From contig CADBKZ010000005.1 in NCBI GenBank assembly GCA_902795355.1, positions 1 to 64,000 on the forward strand: a DNA stretch of 64,000 nt. Direction: 5' to 3'. This DNA comes from an uncultured Ruminococcus sp. Its GTDB lineage: Bacteria > Bacillota > Clostridia > Oscillospirales > CAG-272. The notes beneath the pieces are model-generated. The model had not been told where the DNA came from. It made no database searches and saw only the letters and a program-made list of their open reading frames with translations. The position numbers and the translations under genes were made by a program. Position 1 is the first letter of the stretch. Each line of letters begins with the position of its first letter. Shown here in pieces: positions 32,639-42,087 of the stretch.

Positions 32639-34954
32639 ATGAAACCGTTTTTGCATATCCGTCGGAGCGGAGATTCCGCATGGGAGCCGCCGTCGCCGAG
32701 GATCGCGCGCAGATCGTTTGTTCTTCTCGGGTTGGCAACCGCGTTGTTCGCGGCGTTGCTGGTCCGCATTCTGCTTTTGCAAACGGCGGGGTACGAACGG
32801 TACAGCCGGAAGGTGGCCGAACAGCTGACCACCGAAAGCGTGGTTCGCGCCAGTCGCGGAAAAATTTACGACGCCAACGGAACCGTTCTGGCAACCAACA
32901 TTACTTCTTATCGCATCTTTCTCGCTCCGCACAGGATCGCGCTTGCGCAAAGCGAGGCAAACCGGAACGGGGAAGCGATCGACTATGCCGGAATCATTTC
33001 GGAGCGTCTTTCCGAAATTCTCGGGGTCAGCCGCGAACACCTTGCCGAAGAGATTGCAAAAACCAAGTATCTTGACCGGACCGTGGCGCGGGACGTAACC
33101 GAAGAGGTGGCCGACCGCGTGCGGGAAGCGATTGATCGATACGGCCTGCAAAGCATGGTCGGCATTGAGGCTGTGGACAGCCGGTATTACCCGTATGCAA
33201 CGCTTGCGGCGCAGGCCATCGGGTTTACGGGAAGCGACGGGAAAGGCCTTTACGGCTTGGAATACTACTATAACGAGCAACTCGCCGGAGAGAACGGCCG
33301 CTATGTGACCGCTCGGGACGCGCGGGGAAACGCGATGCCGGACGAATACGAGGAATTTATCCGCGCCTCGGACGGCAACGCCATCCACACCACGCTGGAT
33401 GTGTTCGTGCAGGCTGCGCTCGATGAACAGCTGGAAACGGCCTACACCGAATCCGGCGGGCAGAATCGGGCGGCGGGCATCGTTATGAACGTCAACACCG
33501 GCGCGATCCTCGCCATGTCCACCTATCCGAGCTTCGACCTGAACGACCCGTGGACGCTCGACGACCAATCGGTACAGACCCTTGCGTCCGCCAACCTTGC
33601 CGAGGATAGCGATGAATACGCCGCTTTGCGGCGGGAACTGCTGCTCACCATGTGGTCGAACAAAGCGATTACGGAATCCTACATCCCGGGGTCCACCTTC
33701 AAAATCATCACCGCCGCAATGGCCGTTCAGGAGAACGCCGTCCGGCTGACCGAAACCTTTCATTGCTCCGGTTATAAAACCGTTCTCGGGTTCAACATTC
33801 ATTGCCATAAAACCACGGGACACGGAAACCTGACCTTTGTGGAAGGGATCCAACAATCCTGCAACCCCGTTCTGATGACGGTTGGTCTGCGGCTCGGCGG
33901 CAGCACGTTTTATCGATACCTGAACGCGTTCGGCTTTTTGGAGAAAACCGGAGTCGATCTCCCAGGGGAAGGCAACAGCGTTGTGATCCCCGAGGAAAAC
34001 TTTACCGAACTCGACCTTGCGATCTATTCGTTCGGTCAGAACTTCAACGTCACGCTGCTGCAACAAATTACGGCGGTTTCCGCCGTGGCCAACGGCGGCT
34101 GGCTTGTAACGCCGCACCTCGTTCAATCCGTAACCGACCCCGACGGCAACACGGTGTGGGAATTCGACGCCGACACCCGTCGTCGGGTGATTGACGAAGA
34201 GACCTGCGCAACCGTTTCGAAAATCCTCGAAGAGGGCGTTTCGGGCGACGGCGGCGCAAAAAACGCGTATGTCGCGGGCTATCGCATCGCGGCGAAAACC
34301 GGCACTTCCCAAAAGAAAAACGCGGGTAGCCTCGGCCGGTATGTCTGCTCCACGGTGGCGTTCGCGCCCGCCGAGGACGCGCAGTACGCGGTGATCATCA
34401 TTGTGGATGAACCCACCGCGGGCATCCTCTACGGAAGCACGGTCGCCGCGCCGTATGTGGGCGCGGTGATGGAAGCGATTCTGCCCTATCTCGGGGTAGA
34501 AGCCGTTTACAGCGAGGAAGAACTCGCCAACCGGACGGTCAGCGCGCCGGATTGCCGCAACCAAACGAAAGAAGCGGCCGCCGAGGCCTGCCGCGAGGCG
34601 GGCGCGGAATTTGAATTTGTCGGAAACGGAGAAGTCGTTCTGCGGCAGTCCCCCGAGGCGGGAACGGTGATGGAACGAAGCTCCGGAAGAGTGATATTGT
34701 ACCTCGGAAACGAGGAACCCCCGCAAACCGCAACGGTTCCGAACGTGGTGGGCATGAGCGCGCTTGAAGCAAACCGCGCGCTGATCGACGCGGGATTCAA
34801 CATCCGCATTCGCGGAACGCGAAACCACGATGCCGCGGTAACGGTTATTTCGCAATCCGTGGCGGCAGGGAACGAAGCGCCGCGCGGAACGGTTCTGGAA
34901 GTGGTACTCCGATCGCTGACGGACGATGATCTCGACGCGGCGGATGATCCGTAA
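32639..34954 (+). CDS. spoVD: Class B penicillin-binding protein (SpoVD/FtsI type) with PASTA domains
   Basis: 771 residues, a peptidoglycan transpeptidase. One N-terminal membrane segment (about 27-48), a dimerisation domain, then the transpeptidase with STFK (S352-K355), SCN (407-409) and KTGTS (553-557). Two PASTA domains end the protein (about 635-765; TVPNVVGMSALEANRALIDAGF is the second). It is the only such PBP here, so it may serve both division and sporulation. Start ATG 32639 has GGGGGG 8 bases upstream; an in-frame TTG lies at 32633. Confidence 0.9.
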   Translation: MKPFLHIRRSGDSAWEPPSPRIARRSFVLLGLATALFAALLVRILLLQTAGYERYSRKVAEQLTTESVVRASRGKIYDANGTVLATNITSYRIFLAPHRIALAQSEANRNGEAIDYAGIISERLSEILGVSREHLAEEIAKTKYLDRTVARDVTEEVADRVREAIDRYGLQSMVGIEAVDSRYYPYATLAAQAIGFTGSDGKGLYGLEYYYNEQLAGENGRYVTARDARGNAMPDEYEEFIRASDGNAIHTTLDVFVQAALDEQLETAYTESGGQNRAAGIVMNVNTGAILAMSTYPSFDLNDPWTLDDQSVQTLASANLAEDSDEYAALRRELLLTMWSNKAITESYIPGSTFKIITAAMAVQENAVRLTETFHCSGYKTVLGFNIHCHKTTGHGNLTFVEGIQQSCNPVLMTVGLRLGGSTFYRYLNAFGFLEKTGVDLPGEGNSVVIPEENFTELDLAIYSFGQNFNVTLLQQITAVSAVANGGWLVTPHLVQSVTDPDGNTVWEFDADTRRRVIDEETCATVSKILEEGVSGDGGAKNAYVAGYRIAAKTGTSQKKNAGSLGRYVCSTVAFAPAEDAQYAVIIIVDEPTAGILYGSTVAAPYVGAVMEAILPYLGVEAVYSEEELANRTVSAPDCRNQTKEAAAEACREAGAEFEFVGNGEVVLRQSPEAGTVMERSSGRVILYLGNEEPPQTATVPNVVGMSALEANRALIDAGFNIRIRGTRNHDAAVTVISQSVAAGNEAPRGTVLEVVLRSLTDDDLDAADDP

Positions 34955-35046
34955 AGCAATGCCTTGCAATATCGGAATTGCGCGGTGTTCCCTTAAAATG
35001 GCGCCCGACGCCGGAAGTGTAACAAACAAACTTTCGGGAGGACGCT

Positions 35047-36552
35047 ATGAAATTGGAAGCTCTTTGCGGGGCGGCGAACATTCTTTGCCCCGAGTCCGTC
35101 GGCGGAGCCGAGGTCGGCATGGTCTGCACCGATACGCGCGCCGTAACGGAAAACAGTTTATTCGTTTGCATCAAAGGTCTGCACCATGATAGCCATGCGC
35201 TGATCTCCGAGGCGGTTTCGCGCGGAGCGCGCTGGGCGGTTGTGCAGAAGGGATGCGCCTATTGCGCGCCGCAAGGCGTTCCGATCCTCGTGGCCGAGGA
35301 TACGCGCCGCGCGTGCGCCCGTTTATACAACGCTTTTTACGGGTTTCCGACCGAGAAATTGAAATTCATCGGCGTAACGGGAACCAACGGCAAAACTTCG
35401 GTAACGCATCTGCTTCGGGCGATCCTCGAAACGTCGCTTTGCAAATGCGGGCTGATCGGAACCGTGGGGTGCGAATCCGCCGGTCGCCGGCTGGAAAACC
35501 GCATGCTCAACCGCCTTGCCAATATGACCACGCCCGATCCGCCCGAGCTTTATCGCATGCTTGCGGAAATGGCGGGGGACGGCGTGGAATACGTTCTTAT
35601 GGAAGCCACGTCGCATGCCTTGGCGCTCGGCAAACTCGACCCCATCGCGTTCGACGCCGCAATTTTTACCAACCTGACGCCGGATCACCTTGATTTTCAC
35701 GGTTCCATGGAAGCTTACGCGCAAGCGAAAGCCGAACTGTTCCGCAAAAGTCGGCTTTCGGTAATCAACATCGATTCGCCTTTTGCCAATGAAATGCTCC
35801 GCGCGGCAACGGGACGAACCGTGACCTGCTCGCAAACCTACGCGGGCGCGGATTACACCGCATCAGAGGTCCGCATGCTCGGGCAGAACGGCGTGGCCTA
35901 CACCATGGCTTCAGCCCATTCGCGCCTCTCGCTTCAATGCGGGATCGCGGGCGCGTTCAGCGTTATGAACTCGATGGAAGCGGCGATCTGCGCCAAGGAG
36001 CTGGGCTTCGGCGCGGCGGCCATTAAGGACGCGCTGGCGTCGGTGGGCGGCGTTCGCGGCAGAATGGAACGGCTGAAATTGGGGCCGTCCGCCGATTTTT
36101 CGGTTATCATCGATTACGCGCATACGCCGGACGCGCTCGAAAAACTCCTGCGAACGGCGGGCGAGGTTCGCCGCGCGGGCGAACGGGTGGTTGTTGTGTT
36201 CGGCTGCGGCGGAGATCGCGACCGCACCAAACGGCCGCTGATGGGAGCCATCGCTTCGCGGTTGGCGGACGAGGTGATCGTCACCTCGGATAACAGCCGG
36301 AGCGAGGATCCCGAAACCATTATCAAAGAGATTTTATCCGGTATCGATCCAAGCCGTCCCGCGCGCGTTATTCCGGACCGCGCGAAAGCGATCGAAACCG
36401 CCATCCTCACCGCCCGCACAGGGGACGTTATCCTCTTGGCTGGAAAGGGACACGAGGAATACGAAATTACCAAAGAGGGAAGAAAACCCTTTCACGAACG
36501 CGAAATCGTGGCGCGCGCACTTGCCGAACGGGAAAGGACGCGCAACGCATGA
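35047..36552 (+). CDS. murE: UDP-MurNAc-tripeptide synthetase
   Basis: 501 residues. ATP motif GVTGTNGKTS (about 109-118), carbamylated-lysine region, and the substrate motif SDNSRSEDP. An arginine in this place (DNPR in E. coli) marks meso-diaminopimelate users, so I expect the DAP type, which fits a spore former. ATG 35047 follows CGGGAGGACGCT. The stop overlaps the murF start (ATGA). Confidence 0.93.
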   Translation: MKLEALCGAANILCPESVGGAEVGMVCTDTRAVTENSLFVCIKGLHHDSHALISEAVSRGARWAVVQKGCAYCAPQGVPILVAEDTRRACARLYNAFYGFPTEKLKFIGVTGTNGKTSVTHLLRAILETSLCKCGLIGTVGCESAGRRLENRMLNRLANMTTPDPPELYRMLAEMAGDGVEYVLMEATSHALALGKLDPIAFDAAIFTNLTPDHLDFHGSMEAYAQAKAELFRKSRLSVINIDSPFANEMLRAATGRTVTCSQTYAGADYTASEVRMLGQNGVAYTMASAHSRLSLQCGIAGAFSVMNSMEAAICAKELGFGAAAIKDALASVGGVRGRMERLKLGPSADFSVIIDYAHTPDALEKLLRTAGEVRRAGERVVVVFGCGGDRDRTKRPLMGAIASRLADEVIVTSDNSRSEDPETIIKEILSGIDPSRPARVIPDRAKAIETAILTARTGDVILLAGKGHEEYEITKEGRKPFHEREIVARALAERERTRNA

Positions 36553-37991
36553 AAACCGCATTTGCGAACGGAAAAATCTCCCTTGCGTCCTTGGCTCGGG
36601 GATTGGGCGGAACCTTGCGGGCGGGCGCGAACGCTTCGCAAACCTTCGTTTGCGGGCTTTGCACCGATTCCGCCGAGGTCGACCCGCAAACCGCGTTTGT
36701 CGCTTTGCGCGGCAAACGGACCGACGGACATCTGTTCCTTCCCAATGCGATCGCCGCGGGGTGCCGATGCGTGGTTTGCGAACATGCGCCCGCGCTTTCC
36801 GGCGCGGCGGTAATCGAGGTTCCGGATTCCGAAAAGGCGATTGCTTCGCTTGCGGCTCACCGCCGTCGGGAAGTCGGCTGTCGGGTTGTCGGGGTTACGG
36901 GAAGCGTTGGAAAAACGACGACCAAAGAAATGATTTTCTCGGTACTTTCCCGCAAATTCCGCGTTTTTGCAACCGAAGGGAATCACAACAGCACGGTCGG
37001 AATGCCGCTCTCGCTCATCGGAATGCCAAACAACGCCGAATGGGCCGTACTCGAAATGGGTATGAACGCGCTCGGCGAAATCGAACGGCTTTCGCGCTGC
37101 GCGGAACCGGACATTGCCCTGATTACCAACATCGGCGCCGCGCATCTCGGCATGCTCGGGAGCCGCGAAAATATTCTCCGCGCCAAGCTCGAAATTCTTT
37201 CGGGATTGCGCGAAAACGGACTTTTTCTCCGAAACGCCGACGAGGAATACCCCATCGCGCGCGACGGAAAAAATTTCCGAACGATTTCCGTCTCCCGAAA
37301 AGGCAGAAAAGCCGACTTTTCGGCAAACAATATCCGTGTGGAATCCGAACGAACGCGATTTGATCTTTGCTGGGCGGGCGGCATGGAACGCGATCTTTGC
37401 ATCCGCGTTGCCGGCGCGCATAACGTTTCCGCCGCGCTGTTCGCGTTTGCCGTCGGAATTGCGGCGGGCGTTGCTCCCGAAGCGATCCGCGCGGGGTTGT
37501 TTGCTTTCGAGACGAACGAGCTTCGTCAAAAGCGCACCGAAATTGCGGGCGTAACTTTGATTGAAGATTGCTATAACGCCTCTCCCGAATCCATGAACGC
37601 CGCGCTCGACGTTCTGGACGCGCTTTGCGCTTCTTCCGGCCGCCGCGGCATCGCGGTTCTCGGGGAAATGCGCGAGCTTGGGCGGGAAAGCGAAGAACTG
37701 CACCGCAGGGTGGGGGAACGCTTTGCCGCGGGAAACGCGGAATTGCTCTTTGCGCTCGGGCAGGGCGGCAGCGCCATTGCCGAGGGCGCGCTGGAAGCCG
37801 GCGTTTCCGAATCCCGCGTTCACCGCACGGAAAAGACCGACGACCTGACGGCCGCGGCCGCGCTCCTTTGCGAAACGGTACGGCGCGGCGACATTGTATG
37901 GATCAAGGCGAGCCGCGCGGTTGCCGCCGAACGAATGGGTTCCGCACTCAAACAGTTCCTTTCGGGAAAAGAGGGTCGGGATCATGCGTGA
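36549..37991 (+). CDS. murF: UDP-MurNAc-tripeptide--D-Ala-D-Ala ligase
   Basis: 480 residues. P-loop TGSVGKTT (117-124), EMGMNALGEIERL, ITNIGAAHL and CYNASPESM mark MurF. It adds D-Ala-D-Ala to complete the pentapeptide precursor in the cytoplasm. Overlaps murE by 4 bases and mraY by 8, so translation of the three is coupled. Confidence 0.94.
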   Translation: MKTAFANGKISLASLARGLGGTLRAGANASQTFVCGLCTDSAEVDPQTAFVALRGKRTDGHLFLPNAIAAGCRCVVCEHAPALSGAAVIEVPDSEKAIASLAAHRRREVGCRVVGVTGSVGKTTTKEMIFSVLSRKFRVFATEGNHNSTVGMPLSLIGMPNNAEWAVLEMGMNALGEIERLSRCAEPDIALITNIGAAHLGMLGSRENILRAKLEILSGLRENGLFLRNADEEYPIARDGKNFRTISVSRKGRKADFSANNIRVESERTRFDLCWAGGMERDLCIRVAGAHNVSAALFAFAVGIAAGVAPEAIRAGLFAFETNELRQKRTEIAGVTLIEDCYNASPESMNAALDVLDALCASSGRRGIAVLGEMRELGRESEELHRRVGERFAAGNAELLFALGQGGSAIAEGALEAGVSESRVHRTEKTDDLTAAAALLCETVRRGDIVWIKASRAVAAERMGSALKQFLSGKEGRDHA

Positions 37992-38982
37992 ATTCGGGTT
38001 GGAATTTTTCATAACGGCAATCGGCGTGTTTCTTCTGACCGTTTTGGCGGAATGGCGGCTGATTCCCGTTCTGCGTTCGCACAAAGCGGGTCAGCGGATT
38101 CTGGAAATCGGGCCTCGCTGGCATAAAGCCAAAGAGGGAACGCCCACCATGGGCGGCATCGGGTTTATTCTCGCGGCCTTAATTGTTTCGGCGGTATACT
38201 TTATCGTCCGCGCGGCGCGGGGAACGGCACCCTTTGAAATTCCGCTTGCCCTGACGCTTGCCTTTGCCGCGGCGAACGGCGCAATCGGGTTTATTGACGA
38301 TTACTGCAAGCTTGTGAAAAAGCGCAACGAGGGGTTGACATGGTATCAGAAACTCACCCTGCAAATCGCGGTTGCCGCCGCTTATGTGGCGGTTATGCGG
38401 TATACGGGGTTCGTTGATACCTCGGTGGATCTGCCGTTCATCGGCCGTTCGTTGGAGCTTGGGCCGTTCTTCTATCCGGTATCGGTCGTCGTTCTGGTCG
38501 GTGTAATCAACGGCGGGAACCTGACCGACGGGATCGACGGGCTGGCGTCGTCGGTCACCTTCGTAATCGGCGGGTTGTTCGCTCTTGTCGCGTTCGTGTG
38601 GCGCGATCACGCGGTGGGCCTGCTCTCCGCAATCCTGCTCGGCGCGTCGCTCGGGTTTCTGATTTACAATTTTCATCCCGCCAAGGTCTTTATGGGAGAT
38701 ACGGGTTCGCTCTTTCTCGGCGCGCTCGTAATCGGTGCGGCGTTCATGATCCGCGCGCATTTCGCGGGGTTGATCGTTTCCGGCGTTTTCATTTTTGAAA
38801 TGCTTTCCAGCTTTCTGCAAGTGGCTTGGTTCAAGTTAACGGGCGGGAAGCGGCTCTTCAAAATGGCGCCTTTCCACCACCATCTTGAAAAATGCGGATG
38901 GAACGAATACGCGATTGTCGCGTTTTTCGCGGCCTGCGAGGTCGTCCTCTGCGCGGTCGGCTGGTTTGCCGTCGGCGCGTAA
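37984..38982 (+). CDS. mraY: Phospho-MurNAc-pentapeptide translocase
   Basis: 332-residue membrane enzyme forming lipid I. Motifs: EGTPTMGGIGF, FIDDYCKL (catalytic Asp pair), NLTDGIDGLA and the histidine loop PFHHHLEKCGW. About ten membrane spans. ATG 37984 lies within the end of murF. MurD, which usually follows, is missing. Confidence 0.95.
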   Translation: MREFGLEFFITAIGVFLLTVLAEWRLIPVLRSHKAGQRILEIGPRWHKAKEGTPTMGGIGFILAALIVSAVYFIVRAARGTAPFEIPLALTLAFAAANGAIGFIDDYCKLVKKRNEGLTWYQKLTLQIAVAAAYVAVMRYTGFVDTSVDLPFIGRSLELGPFFYPVSVVVLVGVINGGNLTDGIDGLASSVTFVIGGLFALVAFVWRDHAVGLLSAILLGASLGFLIYNFHPAKVFMGDTGSLFLGALVIGAAFMIRAHFAGLIVSGVFIFEMLSSFLQVAWFKLTGGKRLFKMAPFHHHLEKCGWNEYAIVAFFAACEVVLCAVGWFAVGA

Positions 38983-38986
38983 GGGG

Positions 38987-40165
38987 GTGGAGAACACGGA
39001 ACGAACTTTTCCAAGCTCCGCCCCCGCTCGGCGGCAGGCGTCCGCAATCGGCGGGGTGGATGTTCCCATGCTGCTGATCGCCGCCGCGTTGGTGCTGTTC
39101 GGGTGCGTGATGGTTTATAGCGCGTCCTCGGTTTATGCCGAGCAGTACCACAACGACCGAAGCTATTTCATCGTTCGCCATCTGGTGTTTCTGGTGTTTG
39201 CCGTTGGAATCACGGCGGCCGCCGTCCGCTTTGCCACACCGCGTTTCTGGGCGGATTTCGGAGTGGTCCTCTACGCCGTTTCCATTATAATGCTTCTTTT
39301 GGTGCTTGCCGTTGGAAGCGACCTCGGGAGCGGAGCGAAACGCTGGCTGGATTTCGGTATTTTCACCGTTCAGCCGTCCGAAATCGGAAAACTCGCGCTG
39401 GTGCTGCTTTTGGCAAGGTACATGGCCGGCAGGCAGGATCGGATTCGTTCCGTCCGCCGCGGCGGCAGCTTCCGGTACGGCGTGCTTTACCCCGCGTTCA
39501 TGATCGGCGGGCTTCTGATCCTCGTTGCGCTCGAAAAACACATTTCGGGCATCATGATCATCGGAATGCTCGGGATCACGGTGATGTTCCTCGGCGGGAC
39601 CAAACCCGCGTGGATCCTTTCGATCCTCGGGGTTATCGCGCTTGCGGGCGTCCTGCTGATCGCGCTGTTTCCATACGCGCAGGCACGGGTGGACACATGG
39701 ATTCACATTGAGGAAGCGGACCCGCTTGGAGCCGCTTGGCAGACCTTGCAGGGCTTAATGGCGATCGGCTCCGGCGGCCTTTTCGGCCGAGGGCTGGGAA
39801 TGAGCCGGCAAAAATACGGCTATGTTTCCCAACCGCAGAACGATTTTATTTTTACCATTGTTTGCGAGGAACTCGGCTTCTTCGGCGCGTTTCTGGTGAT
39901 TGCGTTGTTCGCGTTGTTCGTTTGGCGCGGGTTTTACATCGCGAGAAACGCCGGCGACCTCACATCCTCGCTCATGGCCTACGGGCTGACGTTCAAAGTG
40001 GCTCTGCAAGTCGCTATGAACATTGCCGTTGTTACCAACTCCATGCCGAATACGGGAATTTCGCTTCCGTTTTTCAGCTACGGGGGGACATCATTGATGC
40101 TTCAGATCTTCGAGGTGGGAATCCTGCTTTCCATTTCCCGCTTCGGAAATCACCGAAAACTCTGA
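38987..40165 (+). CDS. ftsW: SEDS glycosyltransferase FtsW/SpoVE
   Basis: 392 residues, about ten membrane spans, family of lipid-II polymerases that work with class B PBPs. Conserved LDFGIFTVQPSEIGKLALV, GLFGRGLGMSRQKYGYVSQ, ndFIFTIVCEELGF and SYGGTSLM are present. Start uncertain: GTG 38987 is only 4 bases after the mraY stop with AAGGGGG adjoining; GTG 39056 or ATG 39068 would remove the basic cytoplasmic tail. It may be FtsW or the sporulation form SpoVE; with one PBP in the cluster they may be one and the same. Confidence 0.9.
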   Translation: MENTERTFPSSAPARRQASAIGGVDVPMLLIAAALVLFGCVMVYSASSVYAEQYHNDRSYFIVRHLVFLVFAVGITAAAVRFATPRFWADFGVVLYAVSIIMLLLVLAVGSDLGSGAKRWLDFGIFTVQPSEIGKLALVLLLARYMAGRQDRIRSVRRGGSFRYGVLYPAFMIGGLLILVALEKHISGIMIIGMLGITVMFLGGTKPAWILSILGVIALAGVLLIALFPYAQARVDTWIHIEEADPLGAAWQTLQGLMAIGSGGLFGRGLGMSRQKYGYVSQPQNDFIFTIVCEELGFFGAFLVIALFALFVWRGFYIARNAGDLTSSLMAYGLTFKVALQVAMNIAVVTNSMPNTGISLPFFSYGGTSLMLQIFEVGILLSISRFGNHRKL

Positions 40166-40201
40166 TCGAACAAAATCCGACGAAAGGACGGGCGAACCGA
40201 G

Positions 40202-40267
40202 ATGAACCGACGAATACGAACCGGCGGCGCGCCGCGGCGGGGAAACAGGCTATGCGTGTTTTACTGA
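40202..40267 (+). CDS. Possible 21-residue upstream frame of murG
   Basis: ATG 40202 opens a short basic frame (MNRRIRTGGAPRRGN) that ends at 40267, overlapping the murG start (40252) in another frame. murG itself has a poor ribosome site, so translation of this frame could deliver ribosomes to it. AAAGGA is 13 bases upstream, a poor spacing. Could equally be chance. Confidence 0.2.
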   Translation: MNRRIRTGGAPRRGNRLCVFY

Positions 40268-41373
40268 CGGGCGGCGGCACCGCGGGACATATCAACCCCG
40301 CGCTCGCGATTGCGGAGATCATCCGACGAAACGCGCCCGCTTCCGAAATCGCGTTTGTCGGAATCAAGGGTGGGAGAGAAGAGGATCTGGTCCCGCGCGA
40401 GGGATACCCGCTTTACTTTGTGGAGTCCATCGGCTTTGCGAGACCCGTTTGGAGACCGAAAAATCTCCGTGCGCTTCGCATGGCGATGCGTTCGCCTCGC
40501 GCACCCGAAACCTTGGCGATCCTCGATGAATTTCGCCCCGATCTTGTAATCGGAACGGGCGGATACGCCTGTTGGCCGATTATGAAAGCGGCGGCCGACC
40601 GAGGAATCCCGACGGCGGTGCACGAATCCAACGCGAAGCTCGGGCTTGCCATTCGCAAACTGAAACGGCATGTGGATCGCATTTGGGTCAACTTCGAGTC
40701 CACCGAGCAGGAAGTCGGCTTGCCGACAAAAACAAAGCATGTCGGGAACCCGTTGCGGGAGAGCTACGAGAGCCTGACCCGCGAACGGGCGAGAGCCTAC
40801 CTCGGAATCGGGGACGATCGGATTGTGGTGCTTTCGTTCGGCGGGAGCCTCGGCTCCGACGCGCTCAACGACGCGGCTTTGGAATTTATGCAAAACTGCG
40901 TTGCCATGCATCCGGAAGTCGTTCATTGGCACGCGGCGGGAAAACGGGGGTATGAAGCCCTGAAATCCCGATTCGAGGAGCATGGGCTGGATCAGAGTCC
41001 CAACTGTCGGCTGTTCGATTACTTCTACGACATGCCGTATCGCATGGCGGCGGCCGATCTTGTGATCTCCCGCGCGGGAGCCATGACGCTCTCGGAGCTG
41101 GCGCAGCTCGGCAAAGCGGCAATTCTGGTCCCGTCCCCGAACGTGGTGGACGACCACCAGACCGCGAACGCCCGCGCGCTGGCCGACCGGAACGCCGCGG
41201 TGCTGATTCCCGAAACCGCGCTTTCGGACGGCGCGCTGACCGAAGCGGTGATCGACCTGCTTTCCACGCGCGACCGCTTGCGGGAGCTGCAAACCAATAT
41301 TCACATGTTTGCCGGACCCGACGCGGGTCGCCTGATCTGGCAGGAAATCGTCGAACTGACGGCGAAAAAATAA
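40252..41373 (+). CDS. murG: UDP-GlcNAc--lipid I N-acetylglucosaminyltransferase
   Basis: 373 residues, GT28 family. LTGGGTAGHINPALAIAE at the N-terminus, GTGGYACWPIMKAA, HESNAKLGLAIRKL, GNPLRESY, SFGGSLGSDALNDA and SRAGAMTLSEL are all as in MurG. It makes lipid II on the inner membrane face. ATG 40252 has only a weak GGGG/AGG before it, and no better in-frame start exists. Confidence 0.94.
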   Translation: MRVLLTGGGTAGHINPALAIAEIIRRNAPASEIAFVGIKGGREEDLVPREGYPLYFVESIGFARPVWRPKNLRALRMAMRSPRAPETLAILDEFRPDLVIGTGGYACWPIMKAAADRGIPTAVHESNAKLGLAIRKLKRHVDRIWVNFESTEQEVGLPTKTKHVGNPLRESYESLTRERARAYLGIGDDRIVVLSFGGSLGSDALNDAALEFMQNCVAMHPEVVHWHAAGKRGYEALKSRFEEHGLDQSPNCRLFDYFYDMPYRMAAADLVISRAGAMTLSELAQLGKAAILVPSPNVVDDHQTANARALADRNAAVLIPETALSDGALTEAVIDLLSTRDRLRELQTNIHMFAGPDAGRLIWQEIVELTAKK

Positions 41374-41417
41374 AAAACAAATCAAAAAAAGGAAACAGAA
41401 AAGAAAGGATTTTTATC

Positions 41418-41852
41418 ATGAACCGTACCGCATATTATTCATACAGCAACAACGAAAAGCCCGCAGCCGAGAAGTCCCGCGCCAGCCGTTCCGTTATCCG
41501 CCATCAGCGCGTCCGCCGGATGCAACGCCGCGTGGCGGTCGGCATTCTCGGTTCCACATTGCTTTTGGTTATTTTCGGCATGCTTTTGCTCGTTCTGCCT
41601 GCGTTCAAGGTGCAGTCGATCAAGGTCAAGGGGAACAGTCGGGTCGCCGAGGAATCGGTTATCGCGGCTTCCGGCGTTGAGATCGGGGACGAGATTCTCG
41701 ATTTGAAAAAAGGCGAGATCGCGGAGCGCATCGCGCAGGATGAAAACGTGGAGCGCGTTTCGGTGAAAACCTCGCTCGGCAGCGTTACCATCAAGATCGT
41801 GGAAAAAGAGGGAACCGCGGTTGCAAGTTCCGCGGAAGCGTCCGCCCGTTGA
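41418..41852 (+). CDS. ftsQ: Short FtsQ/DivIB-like protein, POTRA only
   Basis: 144 residues: a basic cytoplasmic tail, one membrane span (about 40-62, LLLVIFGMLLLVLPAF) and a POTRA domain (FKVQSIKVKGNSRVAEESVI through VTIKIVEKEG). Normal FtsQ/DivIB is 250 or more residues with a beta domain that binds FtsB/FtsL; that domain is missing and the product ends in an Ala/Ser tail. Position between murG and ftsZ fits. Either a natural short form or a decayed one; the intact reading frame and AAAGGA site argue for a working gene. Confidence 0.8.
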   Translation: MNRTAYYSYSNNEKPAAEKSRASRSVIRHQRVRRMQRRVAVGILGSTLLLVIFGMLLLVLPAFKVQSIKVKGNSRVAEESVIAASGVEIGDEILDLKKGEIAERIAQDENVERVSVKTSLGSVTIKIVEKEGTAVASSAEASAR

Positions 41853-41873
41853 AGCGGATTACAGAACCGAATC

Positions 41874-41917
41874 ATCGTCCCGCATCGAGGGTTTTTTCGA
41901 CGCGGGACGATCTTTTT
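41874..41917 (+). terminator. Terminator between ftsQ and ftsZ
   Basis: Ten-pair stem 41874-41883 with 41902-41911, plus TCG/CGA inside, ending in TCTTTTTT. It ends the dcw transcript, so ftsZ is separately expressed. Confidence 0.85.
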
Positions 41918-41981
41918 TGCGCCCGATCCGGTAAAAAATCGAAAAAAAAGATTGTTTTTTTGAAAAAAATTCAAAAAGCAC

Positions 41982-42010
41982 TTGCAAAATCGGCAAAAAA
42001 ATAGTATGAT
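41982..42010 (+). promoter_or_regulatory. Sigma-A promoter of ftsZ
   Basis: TTGCAA 41982-41987, 17 bases, TATGAT 42005-42010. About 70 bases of leader follow. Confidence 0.75.
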
Positions 42011-42087
42011 AATATTATATCAGCATTGTAAATTTGTTTATGGGTTCGAGAGGATACCGAAAAAGTTGTGTTTGGGAGGAAAAACAA

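Noticed and set aside
32249..35029. 926-codon open frame on the minus strand opposite rsmH and the PBP gene
   Set aside because: Antisense to two certain genes; no family features and no ribosome site.
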